Assembly: GCF_000695255.1 (NCBI RefSeq)
Contig: NZ_JMIB01000028.1
Location: 1-64,000 of the forward strand
DNA length: 64,000 bases
Reading direction: 5' to 3'
DNA from: Photobacterium galatheae
GTDB lineage: Bacteria > Pseudomonadota > Gammaproteobacteria > Enterobacterales > Vibrionaceae
Shown here: in pieces, positions 62,441-64,000 of the stretch
How positions within the stretch are numbered: the first letter of the stretch is position 1
How the letters are laid out: the number at the start of each line of letters is the position of its first letter
Notes under the pieces: generated by a model
The model's database searches: none
What the model saw: the letters and a program-made list of their open reading frames with translations, nothing else
What the model was told of the DNA's origin: nothing
Program-made: the position numbers and the translations under genes

Positions 62441-63610
62441 ATGTATGAAGCGCACTTTGGATTTACGGATAAACCGTTCAAATTAAGTCCCGACCCACGC
62501 TTTTTCTTTGCCAGTCCTCATCATGAAAAAGCATTGTCTTATCTGCAATACGGCCTTTCTTTAGGGGAGGGTTTTATTGTGGTTTCCGGACCGGTCGGCA
62601 CCGGGAAAACTATTTTAGTCCATCGGCTATTGTCTGGCATTGATGAGTCAATTGTGGCGGTGCAGATGTCGACAACCCGACTCTCACCTGATGAACTGGT
62701 GAAGCTGGTTGCATCAAAATTCGGTGTCGCCACAGAAGGTTTGTCGAAAGCTGATATTCTGAAACGGTTCGAGCAGTACTTGTACGGGCTACGACAGCAA
62801 GGTCGTCGGGCTGTTCTGCTGGTCGATGAGGCTCAAAACTTACCTGCGGAGAGTATTGAAGAGCTGAGAATGTTGTCGAACTTTCAGTTTAATGACAAAC
62901 CTTTACTGCAAAGTTTCTTGCTGGGGCAGGAAGAGCTGAAAAGTATTATTCGTCTGCCTGAAATGGAACAGTTGAGACAGCGAATTATTGCATCCTGTAA
63001 TTTACAGCCTTTTACGGCAGATCAGGTGAAAGAGTATATTTTACATCGGCTTAGCTGTGTTGGCTGGCGGGGGACACCTGCTCTGAGTGACGGCGTATTT
63101 GAAGCCATTACCCGATATACTCATGGCGTTCCGAGAAAAATTAATATTCTGGCTGATCGCATTTTTCTGTTTGCGTGTATGGAAGGGCTCAGCGCAATCA
63201 ATACCGTGAATGTTGAAAAAGTGATTGCCGAAATGAGTCATGAATTGCCTGAAGAAACACCGCGGGAGGCATCCCGTGGTTTGGCAGAAGACAAAGCGCC
63301 CAGGTATGAATACTCAGCCCGGGAAGAATATGATAATTATCATGCGCAAGATCATCGTGAACCTCCTAAGTCGTCCAGTTCATCAAATGCATTCCAGGCA
63401 CTCAATGAGATTGAAAAAGTGTTGAACAATGTGATTGAGCGTAAAATCGCGACGATCAGAAAACTGGACCAGTTGCTGATCATGAAGCGAAAAATGTTGC
63501 TGCAACAAGGGGAAGAAGGCATCGACGATGAATTGATTCTCAATGAAGATTATCCGCCCGGTTTACGTGAAAAATACTGGGTGAGGCAACTAATGAAATC
63601 ATCAGAATAG
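62441..63610 (+). CDS. XrtA-associated ATPase (ExeA/GspA-like)
   Basis: A 389-residue AAA ATPase. Walker A is GPVGTGKT at residues 50-57 and Walker B VLLVDEAQ has D129 and E130. The N-terminal FGFTDKPFKLSPDPRFFF matches ExeA/GspA and the XrtA-associated ATPase family. The C-terminal 120 residues are charged and probably coiled. It starts two bases after the barrel gene and is the last gene of the export operon, which ends at a strong terminator. Confidence 0.9.
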   Translation: MYEAHFGFTDKPFKLSPDPRFFFASPHHEKALSYLQYGLSLGEGFIVVSGPVGTGKTILVHRLLSGIDESIVAVQMSTTRLSPDELVKLVASKFGVATEGLSKADILKRFEQYLYGLRQQGRRAVLLVDEAQNLPAESIEELRMLSNFQFNDKPLLQSFLLGQEELKSIIRLPEMEQLRQRIIASCNLQPFTADQVKEYILHRLSCVGWRGTPALSDGVFEAITRYTHGVPRKINILADRIFLFACMEGLSAINTVNVEKVIAEMSHELPEETPREASRGLAEDKAPRYEYSAREEYDNYHAQDHREPPKSSSSSNAFQALNEIEKVLNNVIERKIATIRKLDQLLIMKRKMLLQQGEEGIDDELILNEDYPPGLREKYWVRQLMKSSE

Positions 63611-63629
63611 CTTTTATCTGAATTGACAG

Positions 63630-63655
63630 GCCAGTGGCGTTCCACTGGCTTTTTT
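63630..63655 (+). terminator. Intrinsic terminator after the export operon
   Basis: GCCAGTGG (63630-63637), loop CGTT, CCACTGGC (63642-63649), then T6. It closes the plus-strand export operon. Confidence 0.92.
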
Positions 63656-63679
63656 ATTGGTTTATCGAGAGGGGATATC

Positions 63680-63993
63680 GGGACAGGCACTTTAACCAAG
63701 GGTTGTCAGTGTCTGTCCTGGTTCTGTTGGTTTTCTTCGGGGCTTTCTGGGACAGGCACTTTTGCACGTTGGGTTTGAGTGTGCCTGTCCTCATTTTGTG
63801 TCAGTGGGCTTGAAAGTGCCTGTCCCAGTTCTGCGGTTTCAGTTCAGGCTGCAATTGAAGCTTGTCGATAGACTCAATATCGCGGGAAAGAAAGACAGTT
63901 TCTCAGTTTGTAGGCAGTTTGTAGGGACAGACACACGTTGACGGTCGCAAGACTAGCGATGACTGTCCCGGTTCTGGTCCCCGGTTCTGGTCC
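63680..63993. repeat. Motif cluster F: dense repeat region at the right edge
   Basis: At least six motif copies in about 260 bases, in both orientations: 63680-63693 (+), 63709-63719 (-), 63749-63763 (+), 63781-63790 (-), 63813-63826 (-), 63924-63936 (+). Two inverted pairs (63680/63709 and 63749/63781) can form stems of 10-11 bases. Two tandem duplications adjoin them: CAGTTTGTAGG at 63904-63925 and CCGGTTCTGGTCC at 63968-63993 with part of a third copy to the window end. No gene is present here. Confidence 0.85.
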
Positions 63994-64000
63994 CCGGTTC

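Noticed and set aside
1-64000. tRNA, rRNA, integrase or prophage genes
   Set aside because: None recognised on either strand.

Overview
The window reads as chromosomal DNA of a marine gammaproteobacterium of the family Vibrionaceae, most likely Photobacterium or a close relative. Four things point there: a VemP arrest-peptide gene in front of a second secDF pair, a phaB-phaA-phaP-phaC polyhydroxybutyrate locus, a CsrB regulatory RNA with a GacA/VarA-type upstream box, and a FabY-type ketoacyl synthase. I saw no tRNA, rRNA or CRISPR array. The genus is an inference, because no marker gene settles it.

Layout. 1-4777 (minus): an operon of MoxR ATPase, DUF58, DUF4381 and two BatA/BatB-type von Willebrand proteins; the last gene runs off the left edge. 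4778-5620: a long control region rich in dyads. 5621-9880 (plus): the PHB locus. 10109-13712 (plus): pqiABC, a lipid-transport type system. 13724-14917: a small conserved protein and a ROK fructokinase. 14979-15550: the csrB control box and RNA. 15564-18404 (minus): an MFS transporter and the GTPase RbgA. 18721-23282: an apparently acquired glycosyltransferase cassette, including a 1007-residue protein with three glycosyltransferase-like domains and one kinase-like domain. 23676-26979 (plus): vemP-secD-secF. 27168-34201: housekeeping and small genes (VOC protein, GlxA-type regulator, FabY, long-chain acyl-CoA synthetase, CreA).

34310-63610 is an exopolysaccharide region of the XrtA (exosortase A)/PEP-CTERM type. 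A left block carries VanZ-like, S1C protease, PrsT TPR lipoprotein, acetyltransferase, beta-helix protein, deacetylase-like protein, flippase, a 39-residue membrane peptide and an O-antigen-ligase-type polymerase. A middle block on the minus strand holds two GT4 transferases, an amidotransferase, XrtA fused to EpsI, another GT4, a FemAB protein, a polysaccharide deacetylase and the initiating sugar transferase. A right block on the plus strand, divergent from it, holds export lipoprotein, Wzz-like protein, tyrosine autokinase, outer-membrane barrel and XrtA-associated ATPase. Together they could start a glycan on undecaprenyl phosphate, extend, modify, flip, polymerise and export it. No protein with a PEP-CTERM tail is encoded in the window.

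The most unusual signal is a 15-base motif, GGGACAGRCACTTTT. It flanks a REP-associated tyrosine transposase (RAYT) gene inside the polysaccharide region and recurs in six clusters between 38.9 and 64 kb. Two clusters lie in frame inside coding genes; one appears to account for an insertion of about 87 residues in a glycosyltransferase. Several copies adjoin exact or near-exact tandem duplications of 11-15 bases. A second strong observation is a predicted stem formed by the bases right after the vemP stop codon and the secD ribosome-binding site, which fits translational control of secDF by VemP stalling.
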